The position numbers and the translations under genes were made by a program. DNA of 47,576 bases from an uncultured Lachnospiraceae bacterium (GTDB lineage Bacteria > Bacillota > Clostridia > Lachnospirales > Lachnospiraceae): the NCBI GenBank assembly GCA_947626775.1, contig CANQTL010000025.1:1-47576 (forward strand), in the 5' to 3' direction. Shown piece by piece: positions 1 to 7,204 of the stretch; positions within the stretch are counted from its first letter, which is position 1, and each line of letters opens with the position of its first letter. Below the pieces are notes generated by a model. That model did not search any database, had not been told where the DNA came from, and saw only the letters and a program-made list of their open reading frames with translations.

Positions 1-30
1 TTGCTCACAATTCAATCAATAACAGAAAAA

Positions 31-58
31 TGGTTCTGGGATGCACATCCCAGAACCA
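31..58. terminator. 13-bp palindrome, possible terminator
   Basis: A perfect inverted repeat with 13-bp arms (TGGTTCTGGGATG) and a 2-nt centre. It is preceded by five A and followed only by CTTTG on the plus strand, so it looks like a bidirectional or weak intrinsic terminator for a gene ending left of the window. A protein-binding palindrome upstream of the LysR gene is the alternative. Confidence 0.5.
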
Positions 59-155
59 CTTTGTCGACAGTCTGAGGCATATAGACAAAAAATCTATATG
101 CTTATTTTTAAAACCCAAATTTTAGCACTCACCTGAGAAAGGGGCCAAAGATTTT

Positions 156-1034
156 ATGGAAATCCGAACGTTACGCTACTTCCTCGCTGTAGCGAGGGAA
201 GAAAACATGACCAGAGCCGCCGAACTTCTGCACGTCACACAGCCCACGCTGTCCAAGGCGCTGCGGACCCTGGAAGACGAGCTTGGCAAAAAACTGTTTG
301 TCAGACACAGTTTCAGCATCGCGCTGACCGAGGAAGGGATACTCTTGCGCGACAGAGCGGAGGATCTTCTGCTGATGGCGGATAAAATCGAACAGGAATT
401 TCAGTCTCTGGACGACATCACAGGCGGAGAGCTGTTTCTCGGCCTCGCTGAGTCCTATCAAATCAGATACCTTGCAAGAGAGATACGGACGTTGAAAGAC
501 AGGTATCCCGGACTCAAATATCACATCACGAGCGGCGACACGGAACAGGTCACAGAAAAACTGGACAAAGGACTTCTGGATTTTGCCGTGCTGTGCGATA
601 CGCCCGATACGCGCAAGTATGACTACATTCCCTTCCCAGAGGCCGACCGCTGGGGCGTCATTATGCCCGCCGACGCGCCGCTCGCACAGCAAGAGACCGT
701 CTGCGCAGACGACCTTGTCGGGCTTTCGCTGTTTGCCTCCGAGCAGGGCTGGCTGGGTGATATCGACAGGTGGTGCGGCGAACGCCTCCATGAACTGCAT
801 TTGGAAGGTTCTTTTCGGCTTGCCTACAACGCCTCTGTATTTGTCAGGGAAGGTCTGGGCTATCAGCTCACATTCGAGCATCTGATCGACACTTCGCCGA
901 ACAGCGGTCTTGTGTTTCGACCGCTATCGCCCAAACTGGAATCACGGCTCTTTCTGATTTGGAACAAATACCAGACCTTCACGCCGATCGCGGAGCGGTT
1001 CCTTGCTCAGGTGAGAGAGAGCTTTCTGCGCTGA
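156..1034 (+). CDS. LysR family transcriptional regulator
   Basis: A 292-residue LysR-type regulator of usual family length. The N-terminal winged helix-turn-helix (about residues 1-60) shows the standard pattern MEIRTLRYFLAVAREENMT followed by AAELLHVTQPTLSKALRTLE. The rest is the two-lobed effector-binding domain, in which GGELFLGLAES opens the first lobe. LysR proteins bind DNA as tetramers and usually control a divergent neighbour, but the divergent gene lies outside the window, so neither target nor ligand can be named. The start is the first ATG of the conserved N-terminus; a purine-rich AGAAAGGGG lies about 12 bases upstream, a rather long spacing. GC content is visibly higher than in the AT-rich remnant that follows. 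Confidence 0.93.
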   Translation: MEIRTLRYFLAVAREENMTRAAELLHVTQPTLSKALRTLEDELGKKLFVRHSFSIALTEEGILLRDRAEDLLLMADKIEQEFQSLDDITGGELFLGLAESYQIRYLAREIRTLKDRYPGLKYHITSGDTEQVTEKLDKGLLDFAVLCDTPDTRKYDYIPFPEADRWGVIMPADAPLAQQETVCADDLVGLSLFASEQGWLGDIDRWCGERLHELHLEGSFRLAYNASVFVREGLGYQLTFEHLIDTSPNSGLVFRPLSPKLESRLFLIWNKYQTFTPIAERFLAQVRESFLR

Positions 1035-1157
1035 CGCGCTGTGTGGCTCTTATCGCATAATATGATAGGAAAACATCAATAAAAATTGGGCACAAGAAAT
1101 TTAAGGCGAATTTTATTGTAAGCATAAACACTTTTCTGTATAATTAAGAAAGTAAAA

Positions 1158-1496
1158 ATGCCAAAACCTGAATTGTACGTAATATTTACAGGTAATAAAG
1201 GCAGAAAACCCGATACCATATCTTTATCACAAGAGTTTTTTAATGGTGCAGATATCGATATTGAAATAAAAGCCAAAGTGATTTATGAAAGCGACAGCGA
1301 CAACATTATCAATGAATACATCGTTTTTTGCAAAGTTTTTAATGAACAGATAAAACGGCATGGAATGACAAAACAGGCCGTTACAGAGACAATCCGTATC
1401 TGCAAGGACAGGAATATCTTAAAACAGTATTTAAGCAGCAAGGAAGTGGAGGTAGTAACGATTATGATGAAATTGAAAAAGAAGTTATGCAGTTAG
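1158..1496 (+). pseudogene. Remnant of Rpn/PD-(D/E)XK family transposase (C-terminal part)
   Basis: The 112-residue reading frame begins PKPELYVIFTGNKGRKPDTI and continues through KQAVTETIRICKDRNILKQYL, which I recognise as the middle and C-terminal part of the Rpn (recombination-promoting nuclease, PD-(D/E)XK transposase) proteins abundant in Clostridia. Those proteins are normally about 280-330 residues with the nuclease domain at the N-terminus, which is absent here. Near the 3' end the likely frame changes: from about 1461 another frame reads DYDEIEKEVMQLA then stop, which resembles the family better than the KLKKKLCS end in the open frame. There is no clear ribosome binding site. I infer a decayed, 5'-truncated and frameshifted copy. 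Confidence 0.6.
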
Positions 1497-1511
1497 CATA
1501 AACGAAAAGAT

Positions 1512-2261
1512 TCACTGTATATCAAATTTAGAAGTCGCAACGATCAATACAGAAATCATCAGCATTGTTCCAAGCGACACAAGCCCCAAAGGAACATTGG
1601 CATTGCCTGTTGCATTGATATAGGATGCAGCGTCGAAACCAATCACCGTAAAAGCAGCTAAAAATGGATAAATATTTCTGAGCAGGCCGCTTTTAAAGAA
1701 CATACTGCAATATCCCAATATAAAAGCAATAGTAGAACCGCCCATAAAAACCCCAGGTATTCTTCCGCAAAGAGAAATAATCGGAAGAACGGAAATATAT
1801 ATACAAACGGATATACCCGCCATATAAAACAGGCCGCTTATCAGAACCGAAATATTCGCGCCGGGCAGTCCGGCGCAAATGCCGACAATCATTGTGACGA
1901 TAAAGCTATAGATTCCCAATACAACGGATAACAAACCGATAGCAGCCAGTTTGCCGGCCAGTAATTTAGGAAATGAAACGGGAACAGTTAGAACATTTTT
2001 CAGTGTATCATCGGTATACTCTCTGTTTATCAAATAACCGCCAATCAAAGTAAAAATGACAGGCATAAATATCGTCGCATTATTCCAGATTGTGCTGTCT
2101 ACTAATGCGCTGATATCGAAATTCGGGTTTCTGGCTTCTTCAATCGCAACATTCTGAGTGATCAGCCCAAGGACAGGAGAAAGCGTCATTCCGATAATGC
2201 CGATTAAAAGAATATGATACCGTTTTATCTTTTGAAATTCAGTCAAGATGATAGATAGCAT
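1512..2261 (-). CDS. ABC-2 type permease, LanE/LanG-like
   Basis: A 249-residue integral membrane protein with about six hydrophobic segments, the first at roughly residues 17-37 after the short start MLSIILTEFQKIKRYHILL. The cytoplasmic loop with the pattern INREYTDDTLKNVLTVPVS is typical of ABC-2 permeases of the lantibiotic-immunity/bacitracin type. It should form the membrane pore with the permease encoded just upstream, energised by the ATPase of the same operon. The start ATG follows GGGGG at 7 bases. It lies 12 bases from the previous gene, so the three are one transcript. The exported compound is unknown; a peptide antibiotic is the family-based guess. Confidence 0.85.
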   Translation of the reverse strand: MLSIILTEFQKIKRYHILLIGIIGMTLSPVLGLITQNVAIEEARNPNFDISALVDSTIWNNATIFMPVIFTLIGGYLINREYTDDTLKNVLTVPVSFPKLLAGKLAAIGLLSVVLGIYSFIVTMIVGICAGLPGANISVLISGLFYMAGISVCIYISVLPIISLCGRIPGVFMGGSTIAFILGYCSMFFKSGLLRNIYPFLAAFTVIGFDAASYINATGNANVPLGLVSLGTMLMISVLIVATSKFDIQ

Positions 2262-2273
2262 ATAATATCCCCC

Positions 2274-3047
2274 TTATACTTCCTGGTTTTGATAAACTCT
2301 TATAACAAGTGCAATACATACGGCAGCTTCCGCAGCCAATATCAGGAAAACTACGGGCGTCGATATAAAATACAGGCTAAACCTATTATAAAATTCTGTC
2401 ATAATTTTTCCTTCAGGCGTCTTAAACTGATACAGCCATCTAAAGATGATGGGAACAGGAATAAACGTACTGATATTAAGACCTAACGGTTTCATCATAA
2501 TGGCATCGCTAAGATGCAGCGCATATTGAAGCATGGTATAAAAAAAGGCGATTATAACAGAAATAATATAAGACTTATTGCACCAGACCACTAAAATAAT
2601 ACATGGCAGAGCTGCCGCCCATATTAAAATTCCTGTGCAGAATGTAAGAAGTAACTGCAATCCCCATCCAGATAGAGAAATACCCTGTGCAGCGGCAAAC
2701 AAAGCACCAATGCAAAATCCCATAAGTTCATAGACGACAGAAAAAAGAAGAAGCACTGTCACTTTTGCCATAACCAGACGGCTTTTCGTGACAGGAACAC
2801 AGATAAGATTTTTTAACGTATCATTATCGTGTTCTTTAAAAAACAGATTGGCGGCTAAAATTACCAGTATGGGAATCAGGAGCAAAAACCCGCTTTCCTC
2901 ACGGACGCTGCTCATAACGTCCGCCAGATCTGCGCCGGATAGAAGCATACTATTAAAAACCGGGAACAGGACAGAAGTAAAAAAAGCAATTTTCAACAGC
3001 CCTTTCCGTTTCAGTTTCCAAAATTCACACGTTATCAGTTTAAGCAA
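2274..3047 (-). CDS. ABC-2 type permease, LanE/LanG-like
   Basis: A 257-residue membrane protein with about six transmembrane stretches. Its loop FFKEHDNDTLKNLICVPVTK is the same element seen in the other permease (REYTDDTLKNVLTVPV), showing that the two are paralogous halves of one pore. The start is a TTG codon inside the end of the ATPase gene, overlapping its stop by 8 bases, with GGGGG and AAGGA upstream; this overlap implies translational coupling. Together with neighbours it matches the LanFEG arrangement (one ATPase, two permeases) used to expel lantibiotics and similar peptides from the membrane. No lantibiotic biosynthesis gene is visible nearby, so a protective or sensing role is more likely than self-immunity. 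Confidence 0.85.
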   Translation of the reverse strand: MLKLITCEFWKLKRKGLLKIAFFTSVLFPVFNSMLLSGADLADVMSSVREESGFLLLIPILVILAANLFFKEHDNDTLKNLICVPVTKSRLVMAKVTVLLLFSVVYELMGFCIGALFAAAQGISLSGWGLQLLLTFCTGILIWAAALPCIILVVWCNKSYIISVIIAFFYTMLQYALHLSDAIMMKPLGLNISTFIPVPIIFRWLYQFKTPEGKIMTEFYNRFSLYFISTPVVFLILAAEAAVCIALVIRVYQNQEV

Positions 3048-3768
3048 TTCCTTCGCCCCCTGTTATGCGTTTGAAATAATCTTCAAGACTTTCTTCACAA
3101 ATGTCTAATTCTGCAAGGCTTTTTTCTTCCAGTAATAAGCCGTGGTCTATAATGCCTATATCGTCAGCCAGTATCGCGATCTCGGAAAGAATATGGCTGG
3201 AAATCAGAATTGTTTTCCCTCGCTCATTGCACAGGTTACGGATAAAAGACCGCACTTCCGCAATTCCTATCGGGTCAAGCCCGTTGATCGGCTCATCCAG
3301 GATCAAAAGCTCCGGGTCGTGCATAACGGCAAGGGCAATCGCCAGCCGCTGTTTCATGCCAAGAGAATATTGAGAAAATAGTTTTTTGTCTTTGTAAGGC
3401 AGGCCGACTAAATCAAGCGCTTTTTGAATCGCATTGCGATCCGGGACTCCCCGCAGGGCGGCAAAAATCCGCAGGTTTTCCGTGGCAGTCAGGTTCAGAT
3501 AAAAACCGGGAGATTCAATCAGGCTGCCAATGCGTGGAAGCAGCTCTTTTCTGTTTTCCATTAAAGGCTTCCCCCAAATCAGCACTTCCCCTGAAGTGGG
3601 CTGCGTCAATCCAAGCAGCATTTTCATTGTCGTTGTCTTTCCGGCACCATTTCTGCCAAGCAGACCGTAGATGCGCCCTTTTTGGACATGAATATTCAAA
3701 TCGGTAACGCTTTTCTGTGCCCCATATTGTTTTGTAAGGTTTTTTGTTTCAATTACATAGTTACTCAT
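3040..3768 (-). CDS. ABC transporter ATP-binding protein, LanF/BcrA-like
   Basis: A 242-residue nucleotide-binding subunit. Visible motifs in order are Walker A GRNGAGKTT (about residue 39), the Q-loop region GSLIESPGFY, the signature YSLGMKQR, Walker B LLILDEP with the D-loop GLDP, and the H-loop SSHIL. The spacing and the sequence GMKQRLAIALAVMHDPELLILDEPINGLDP are those of the lantibiotic/bacitracin protection subfamily. It is the first gene of a three-gene leftward operon with the two permeases. AGGAGG stands 7 bases before the ATG. Four 11-bp direct repeats sit in its promoter, so expression is probably controlled by an OmpR-type response regulator that is not encoded in this window. Confidence 0.9.
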   Translation of the reverse strand: MSNYVIETKNLTKQYGAQKSVTDLNIHVQKGRIYGLLGRNGAGKTTTMKMLLGLTQPTSGEVLIWGKPLMENRKELLPRIGSLIESPGFYLNLTATENLRIFAALRGVPDRNAIQKALDLVGLPYKDKKLFSQYSLGMKQRLAIALAVMHDPELLILDEPINGLDPIGIAEVRSFIRNLCNERGKTILISSHILSEIAILADDIGIIDHGLLLEEKSLAELDICEESLEDYFKRITGGEGIA

Positions 3769-3790
3769 TGCGAAACCTCCTCATGCCTGT

Positions 3791-3845
3791 ATTCTATCAC
3801 GCCAACCTTACATTGACCTTTCACGAATCTTACATTAACCTTACA
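3791..3845 (-). promoter_or_regulatory. Promoter with four 11-bp operator repeats upstream of the ABC operon
   Basis: Four head-to-tail 11-mers tile 3802-3845 without gaps; on the minus strand they read TGTAAGGTTAA, TGTAAGATTCG, TGAAAGGTCAA and TGTAAGGTTGG. A -10 like TAGAAT lies at 3791-3796 and no good -35 is present at the expected place, which is instead occupied by the second repeat. Direct repeats on an 11-bp pitch upstream of a weak -35 are the usual operator of OmpR/PhoB-type activators. The regulator identity is inference. Confidence 0.7.
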
Positions 3846-3930
3846 ATTAGGGAAGGCCGGCGTGATCTGCAAGATACAAATTGCTTTGCACTTCTCCCGG
3901 AATGATTTATGGTACTGGCATCAGAGAATA

Positions 3931-3939
3931 TGGTATAAT
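3931..3939 (+). promoter_or_regulatory. Extended -10 promoter of the flavin reductase-rubredoxin gene
   Basis: TGGTATAAT is a consensus extended -10 element (TGN plus TATAAT) 41 bases before the start codon. No recognisable -35 hexamer is seen 17 bases upstream, which an extended -10 can tolerate. Confidence 0.55.
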
Positions 3940-3979
3940 ATAAATAAAAAAGCCCTCTCCGGGCGGAAAGGAATCCTCT

Positions 3980-4591
3980 ATGAATCAAAAAGCTATCTTT
4001 CAGCTGTCCTACGGACTGTATGTAGCCGCTTCCAAGGCGGGTGCCAAGATGAACGGCTGCATCATCAACACGGTGACACAGATCACCAGCAATCCTCTGC
4101 AAGTTGCCATGACAATCAACAAGCAGAACCTGACCTGTGACCTGATCCGGGAATCCGGCATTGTTTCGGTTTCGATTCTCTCCGAAAAAGCGCCTTTTTC
4201 CCTGTTTCAGCATTTCGGCTTTCAGAGCGGCAGAGATACGGACAAATTTGTTGGCGTTCCCTTCGGTCTGACGAAACAGGAACTTCCTTATCTGAAAGAA
4301 AATACAACGGCATACCTGGACTGCAAAGTGGTAAATACGATCGACGTAGGAACTCACATCATGTTTATCGCCGAGGTGGTAGACGCGGACGTACTCTCGA
4401 ACGACGCGCCCATGACCTACGCCTACTATCACGCCAACGTAAAGCCGAAACCGCAGGACACCGCCGATACGCCCAAGAAGGGCTGGCGTTGCAAGATCTG
4501 CGGCTATGTCTACGAGGGCGAGGAACTTCCCGCCGACTTCGTATGCCCGCTCTGCAAGCACGGGCCGGAGGACTTCGAGAAGATCGGATAG
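3980..4591 (+). CDS. hrb: Flavin reductase-rubredoxin fusion (high-molecular-weight rubredoxin)
   Basis: Residues 1 to about 155 are a flavin reductase-like FMN-binding split-barrel; the opening SYGLYVAASKAGAKMNGCI is typical. After a proline-rich linker the last 40 residues form a rubredoxin with the iron ligands CKIC(GYVYEG) and CPLC(KHG). In Moorella this fusion (Hrb) takes electrons from NAD(P)H through FMN to the rubredoxin iron and on to the flavodiiron protein FprA, removing NO or O2. The same cytoplasmic role is inferred here; no FprA is encoded in the window. GGAAAGGA precedes the ATG. It is a single gene, convergent with the fructokinase whose stop is 13 bases away, with no strong terminator between them. 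Confidence 0.88.
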   Translation: MNQKAIFQLSYGLYVAASKAGAKMNGCIINTVTQITSNPLQVAMTINKQNLTCDLIRESGIVSVSILSEKAPFSLFQHFGFQSGRDTDKFVGVPFGLTKQELPYLKENTTAYLDCKVVNTIDVGTHIMFIAEVVDADVLSNDAPMTYAYYHANVKPKPQDTADTPKKGWRCKICGYVYEGEELPADFVCPLCKHGPEDFEKIG

Positions 4592-4604
4592 CATAATTTT
4601 GATT

Positions 4605-5612
4605 TTATAATTTCCTGACGAGGTTGGCTGCAGCTGGCCAGCCTCGCTTCTTACACTGTAACAAAAATGCCTCCACTTCCTTTTTATCCGGCATGGAGCG
4701 GATCGCGCCTTTCTTCGTTATCACCAGCGACGCTGCAGCGTTGGCGAACACAAGCATCTTTCTCAGATCCTCCTTCGTCAGATTCTGCAGCCCCTTTTCA
4801 CAGACGGCATTCAGAACACAGCCGCAGAAAGTGTCTCCCGCGCCGGTGGCGTCCACCGTCTCCTTTTGAGCAAAACCTCCGACTTCCACTCTAAAATCCC
4901 TGTAATACGCCCGGCTCCCGTCTTTTCCCAGCGTCAGACAGATCAAGGGAATCTCAAACCTTTCGCGCAGCCATGCGATCCCGGCGTCATAATCTTCTTC
5001 CCCGCTCAGAAACTGTATCTCGTTGTCAGAAATTTTCAGAATGTCACAGTAGGAAAGCGCTTCCATCATCCGTTCCTTCGCAGATGCCGGAGAATCCCAC
5101 AAGGGTTCCCTGAGATTGGGATCCAGGGAAATGACTGCGCCCGTTTTCTTTGCATATTCGAGCGCCTTCAGCGTAGCTTTTCTGATTCCCTCGTGGGTCA
5201 TGGAAAGCGTCCCGAAATGAAAGATCCCGGTATCGTTCACCATATCCTCCGAAATTTCCTCTGCCGTCAGCATCATATCTGCTCCGGGCTTACGGTAAAA
5301 GGAAAATTCCCTGTCGCCGTCCGGCAGGGTATGTACAAAGGCAAGCGTAGTGGGGATCTGCGGATCTTCCAACAGGTACCGGCTGTCTATCCCGATCTCT
5401 TCAATGACGCCGCGCAGCTGTCTCCCGAACTGATCCGCGCCCACCTTCCCGATGAACGCCGTCCGCTTTCCCAGCTTCTCCAGCATAGCGAGCACATTGC
5501 AGGGCGCGCCGCCGGGATTTGCCTCGAACACGGGATTTCCCTGCGCGCTGACGCCGTTTCGCGTAAAATCAATGAGTAATTCTCCCATTGCCGTCACATC
5601 ATATTTTTTCAT
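4605..5612 (-). CDS. PfkB family carbohydrate kinase, probable fructokinase
   Basis: About 335 residues of the ribokinase/PfkB fold. The N-terminal region holds GELLIDF and NPGGAPCNVLAMLEKLG (substrate lid and first PfkB signature) and the C-terminal region holds VDATGAGDTFCG, the second signature with the catalytic Asp and anion hole. The NPGGAPCNVA-like pattern is typical of bacterial fructokinases that phosphorylate fructose to fructose-6-phosphate. I place the start at the third ATG of a cluster (MKKYDV), because GAGGG lies 5 bases before it while earlier ATGs are too close to their purine tracts. It follows the AGE-family epimerase with a 24-base gap, suggesting one pathway: aldose to fructose, then phosphorylation. 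Confidence 0.87.
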   Translation of the reverse strand: MKKYDVTAMGELLIDFTRNGVSAQGNPVFEANPGGAPCNVLAMLEKLGKRTAFIGKVGADQFGRQLRGVIEEIGIDSRYLLEDPQIPTTLAFVHTLPDGDREFSFYRKPGADMMLTAEEISEDMVNDTGIFHFGTLSMTHEGIRKATLKALEYAKKTGAVISLDPNLREPLWDSPASAKERMMEALSYCDILKISDNEIQFLSGEEDYDAGIAWLRERFEIPLICLTLGKDGSRAYYRDFRVEVGGFAQKETVDATGAGDTFCGCVLNAVCEKGLQNLTKEDLRKMLVFANAAASLVITKKGAIRSMPDKKEVEAFLLQCKKRGWPAAANLVRKL

Positions 5613-5636
5613 CTTTTCCCTCATCATTCCACCGCT

Positions 5637-6902
5637 TCAGCGGTCAATTCCTGTCCTTCCGTCTGTACTGTCCGCATCCCGGGCCGCCGCCACGGCGACG
5701 GACAGATCCGTTCTGACATAGGGGATCAGCGTAGCCTGAAAGGCGTGATAGAGATCCGATTTCCCCGGCCACACTGTACCGATCAAACGATTTTCACGGT
5801 CAAGCTGATGGAACCAGGAACCCTGCCCGTGGTCCAGCACCTTCCTGTCCAGATACTCCAGAAATGCAGCGTAATCTTTGGCATACCTGTCTTTTTTCAC
5901 AGTACGGTACAGCACTGCGGAAGTATTGATCGCTTCCGCCAGCGTCCAGTGCATCCTGTCGTGTACCACCGGTTTCCCTTCCCAGTCAGTGGTATAGACA
6001 AAGCCCGGCGCGCCGTCCGCATTCCAGGCGTCCTCCACCGCGCGGCAGTACAACTCCTCTGCCGCCTTTATGCAGGGCAGCGCCGCGTCCCTATCCTGCG
6101 GGTATGTAGAGAGCGCCCACTGCGTGATGAGCCTGGCCCATTCGATCCCGTGTCCCGGAGTGGCGCCGTACGGCTTGAAAGGATCCGCCGGCTGCTCTCT
6201 GTTGCATTCCAGATCTGCCTTCCAGTCTTTTGTAAAATGCTCCGGGATCCGCCATCGGTTCCCAGCCGCCCAGCCGATAACCCGGTCAATGATCCTGCCG
6301 GCCCTCTCGCGGTACTTTTCATCCTTCACCACATCCGCCGCCGCCAGAAAAGCCTCCACCGAATGCATATTGGCATTCAGCCCCCGGTAATCGTCCAGAA
6401 TCGTAAATTCCGTATTCCAGGTGTCACAGGCAAGCCCATCCTCTTCCTGCCAGAAATGCCGATCATAAACCTCCAGTGCTTCCCCCAACAGCTCCTTTGC
6501 TCCCGGTATTCCTGCCAGCGAGGCGGAGGACGCTGCTAGGATCACGAACGCATGGGCGTAACACTGCTTTCCGGGAAGGATCTCCTGTTCTGCCGTGATC
6601 CCTGAATACCAGCCCCCGTTCCTCTGATCTTTAAGCTCTCCCAGAAGCCCTTTTATCGCAGCCTCTGCCAGCTGGCTGCTCCCCTCATATCCCAGCAGGG
6701 CGCCTATGCTGTACACATGCGCCATCCGACAGGTGATCCAGGTCTCGCGGGGTCTGTCCATCCACGGCGTACCGTCGTCTCCCAGATAATAGGAAGAGCC
6801 TGCTTCGGACGGGAACCGCCGTCCAAACCTCAGAAGATCGTCTCTGATCTTCTCCATGAACGCCTTATTTTCAGGGGTATCAATCTGATACTTTTTCTCC
6901 AT
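5637..6902 (-). CDS. AGE family epimerase/isomerase (mannose isomerase-like)
   Basis: An approximately 421-residue (alpha/alpha)6-barrel protein of the N-acylglucosamine 2-epimerase family. Recognisable elements are the RMAHVYSIGALLGY region, GLNANMHSVEAFLAA, GHGIEWARL and MHWTLAEAI; the conserved histidines in these blocks line the sugar site in YihS/mannose isomerase and AGE enzymes. Such proteins interconvert mannose or other aldoses with fructose. Pairing with a fructokinase supports a mannose-fructose isomerase rather than an acylamino-sugar epimerase, but substrate cannot be fixed from sequence. The start is the ATG preceded by AAGGAGG at a spacing of 8; an upstream in-frame ATG (6932) lacks a binding site. 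Confidence 0.82.
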   Translation of the reverse strand: MEKKYQIDTPENKAFMEKIRDDLLRFGRRFPSEAGSSYYLGDDGTPWMDRPRETWITCRMAHVYSIGALLGYEGSSQLAEAAIKGLLGELKDQRNGGWYSGITAEQEILPGKQCYAHAFVILAASSASLAGIPGAKELLGEALEVYDRHFWQEEDGLACDTWNTEFTILDDYRGLNANMHSVEAFLAAADVVKDEKYRERAGRIIDRVIGWAAGNRWRIPEHFTKDWKADLECNREQPADPFKPYGATPGHGIEWARLITQWALSTYPQDRDAALPCIKAAEELYCRAVEDAWNADGAPGFVYTTDWEGKPVVHDRMHWTLAEAINTSAVLYRTVKKDRYAKDYAAFLEYLDRKVLDHGQGSWFHQLDRENRLIGTVWPGKSDLYHAFQATLIPYVRTDLSVAVAAARDADSTDGRTGIDR

Positions 6903-6945
6903 GCCACCCGCCTCCTTGCTGTTCTCTTTCATGTGCGTAGCACGA

Positions 6946-6981
6946 CGGCTGCACAGCAGCCGGATTCTGGAGTCTATTATA
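6946..6981 (-). promoter_or_regulatory. Promoter and 5' hairpin of the isomerase-fructokinase operon
   Basis: On the minus strand TGGTATAAT (extended -10, TATAAT at 6976-6981) is followed about 14 bases later by a perfect hairpin, CGGCTGC-3 nt-GCAGCCG (6946-6962). The predicted transcript would begin just before this stem, so it is a 5'-terminal leader hairpin or an operator palindrome. No good -35 is visible. Confidence 0.5.
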
Positions 6982-7059
6982 CCATAACTTACCCTCAGAT
7001 TAACCTTTTTCCCGATTCTTTTTTAGATAACCTGTACAGAAAAAAGTGATCACGAGTCG

Positions 7060-7088
7060 TTGGAAAATTCACCTTTTCATGATATGCT
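7060..7088 (+). promoter_or_regulatory. Candidate promoter of the restriction-modification genes
   Basis: TTGGAA (7060-7065), 17 bases, TATGCT (7083-7088). A purine-rich GGAGGAGG follows at 7103-7110 but has no start codon at the right distance in any frame, so the leader before the 7205 start is about 110 bases long. Confidence 0.45.
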
Positions 7089-7204
7089 ATAAAAGTAAAG
7101 CTGGAGGAGGTATATCCACGGCTGTTAGTTACAAAAAATTATTTCACTTGATGATTGAAAAAAATAAACAAAACGATAATTTAATGGCACAGGGAGGTTC
7201 TTAT

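Noticed and set aside
3830..4594. 254-codon minus-strand frame opposite the flavin reductase-rubredoxin gene
   Set aside because: Shadow frame; the plus-strand protein has intact flavin and rubredoxin motifs and a proper start.
4610..4650. Hairpin GAGGTTGGC/GCCAGCCTC as a terminator between the convergent rubredoxin and fructokinase genes
   Set aside because: It lies inside the fructokinase coding end and lacks a T tract on either strand.
7103..7110. GGAGGAGG as the ribosome binding site of the nuclease-methylase gene
   Set aside because: No initiation codon stands at a usable distance in any frame; AGGGAGG before the 7205 ATG fits far better.
7046..7204. 53-residue N-terminal extension of the nuclease-methylase
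   Set aside because: Low-complexity sequence overlapping the predicted promoter (7060-7088), without a ribosome binding site.
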